Assembly: GCA_026126205.1 (NCBI GenBank) | Contig: JAHCJP010000004.1 | Coordinates: 168,654-232,653, forward strand | Direction: 5' to 3' | From: Maricaulaceae bacterium | GTDB lineage: Bacteria > Pseudomonadota > Alphaproteobacteria > Caulobacterales > Maricaulaceae | Length of the DNA stretch: 64,000 nt | Shown here: positions 63,261 through 64,000 of the stretch, piece by piece | Layout of the letters: the number at the start of each line of letters is the position of its first letter | Position numbering within the stretch: position 1 is the first letter of the stretch | Position numbers and translations under genes: made by a program | The notes under the pieces: model-generated | Seen by the model: only the letters and a program-made list of their open reading frames with translations | Databases searched by the model: none | Told to the model about the DNA's origin: nothing

Positions 63261-64000
63261 ATGCTGGTCTCCCTGTCCATCCGCAATGTGGTGCTGATCG
63301 ACGCGCTGGAGGCCGTCTTCGCCCCCGGCCTGTGCGCGCTGACCGGCGAGACCGGGGCCGGTAAATCCATCCTGCTGGAGGCTCTGGCGCTGGCCGCTGG
63401 GGCGCGCGCCGACCGGGCGCTGGTGCGCGCCGGCGCCGCCGAGGCCGCGGCCAGTGCGGTGTTCGATATTCCGCCATCCCATCCGGCGCGGGCGCTGCTG
63501 GGCGAGGCCGGCGTCGCCGCCGAACCGGGCGAGCCGCTGATCCTGCGCCGGCGGCTGACCGCCGACGGGCGCAGCCAGGCCTGGATCAACGACCAGCCGG
63601 CGGGCGTCGCGCTGCTGAAATCGGTCGGCGAGGCGCTGGTCGAGGTGCACGGCCAGCATGATGGCCGCGGCCTGCTGGACCCGTCCACCCACCGCGCGCT
63701 GCTGGACGCCTTCGCCCGCAACGGCGCGGAGCGCGAGGCCGCGCGCACGGCCTGGGCGGCGCTGGCCGCGGCGCGCGAGCGGTTGCACAGCCTGACCGCC
63801 GCCCGTGACGGCGCGGCGGCGGAGGCGGAGTTCCTGCGCCACGCGCTGGACGAGCTGGACCGTCTGGCGCCGCAGCCGGGCGAGGAGGCGGCGCTGGCCG
63901 CCGAGCGCAAGTTCCTGCAGCAGGCCGAGGCGGCGCTGGCCAGCGCGCGCGCGCGGCTGCAGGCGCAGCAGCAACTGACGCTGCCGCTGGCCGCCGAGCA
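63261..64000 (+). CDS. recN: DNA repair protein RecN (partial, 5' part only)
   Basis: RecN is an SMC-like ATPase for double-strand break repair. The 246 residues visible begin MLVSLSIRNVVLIDALEAVF and contain Walker A at about 28-36 (TGETGAGKSI). Then comes the conserved LVEVHGQHDGRGLLDPSTHRALLDAF, followed by the start of the coiled coil (Glu/Ala/Arg-rich). The gene runs off the right edge. It starts 13 bp after bamD and is probably co-transcribed. Confidence 0.95.
   Translation, partial: MLVSLSIRNVVLIDALEAVFAPGLCALTGETGAGKSILLEALALAAGARADRALVRAGAAEAAASAVFDIPPSHPARALLGEAGVAAEPGEPLILRRRLTADGRSQAWINDQPAGVALLKSVGEALVEVHGQHDGRGLLDPSTHRALLDAFARNGAEREAARTAWAALAAARERLHSLTAARDGAAAEAEFLRHALDELDRLAPQPGEEAALAAERKFLQQAEAALASARARLQAQQQLTLPLAAE

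Overview
The window is GC-rich chromosomal DNA of an alphaproteobacterium. The indicators are a dcw (division and cell wall) cluster running from mraZ to ftsZ and lpxC, a methionine synthase split into two genes, a primase whose zinc ligands are mostly replaced, an ArsR-methyltransferase fusion beside metF/metH, and a TTAA-N7-TTAA box of CtrA type just before ftsZ. Together these suggest the Caulobacterales/Hyphomonadales/Parvularculales area, but the genus cannot be read from the sequence alone.

Layout. 1-6.2 kb: carA (partial, minus strand) diverges from yqeY-dnaG-rpoD-yjbQ. 6.2-16.7 kb: mostly minus-strand genes for secreted or membrane proteins of unknown function, including two tandem paralogues, an M23 peptidase with a long acidic Pro spacer, a SIMPL-domain protein, an XRE-type regulator and a slipin/NfeD pair. 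16.9-19.9 kb: a CAT-anticodon tRNA followed by a lower-GC restriction-modification island (Vsr, C5-cytosine methyltransferase, Eco29kI-type GIY-YIG endonuclease). The island is flanked by 45-bp direct repeats and abuts a truncated GIY-YIG gene. 20-26.8 kb: housekeeping and repair genes (RhlE-type helicase, Ca/Na antiporter, SIMPL lipoprotein, free Met-R-sulfoxide reductase, YgjP-type metalloprotein, EttA, DUF2200). 26.8-32.5 kb: a methionine-cycle operon (ArsR-methyltransferase, metF, metH in two parts) behind a promoter whose -10 lies inside an 18-bp perfect palindrome. 32.5-41.5 kb: glutathionyl-hydroquinone reductase, a strikingly AT-rich orphan membrane gene, pirin, rimB-rimK, a fused 5-oxoprolinase and a DjlA-like co-chaperone. 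41.5-42.7 kb: an amidase and RNase P RNA. 42.9-61.2 kb: the dcw operon mraZ-rsmH-ftsL-ftsI-murE-murF-mraY-murD-ftsW-murG-murC-murB-ddl-ftsQ-ftsA-ftsZ, with almost every junction a 4-8 bp overlap. It is followed by lpxC, bamD and a partial recN.

How the genes work together. The dcw block supplies the whole cytoplasmic route from UDP-MurNAc to lipid II plus the core divisome. The methionine operon closes the folate/B12 remethylation of homocysteine and is probably controlled by its first gene. The island is a self-contained m5C restriction system with its own T:G mismatch repair nuclease.

The most notable irregularities are a one-base frame break near the 3' end of ftsA that removes the expected membrane-targeting helix, the repeat-flanked R-M island at the tRNA, the AT-rich gene spliced into the pirin/GST pair, and phased TTGCA repeats between the XRE regulator and a divergently transcribed secreted protein.
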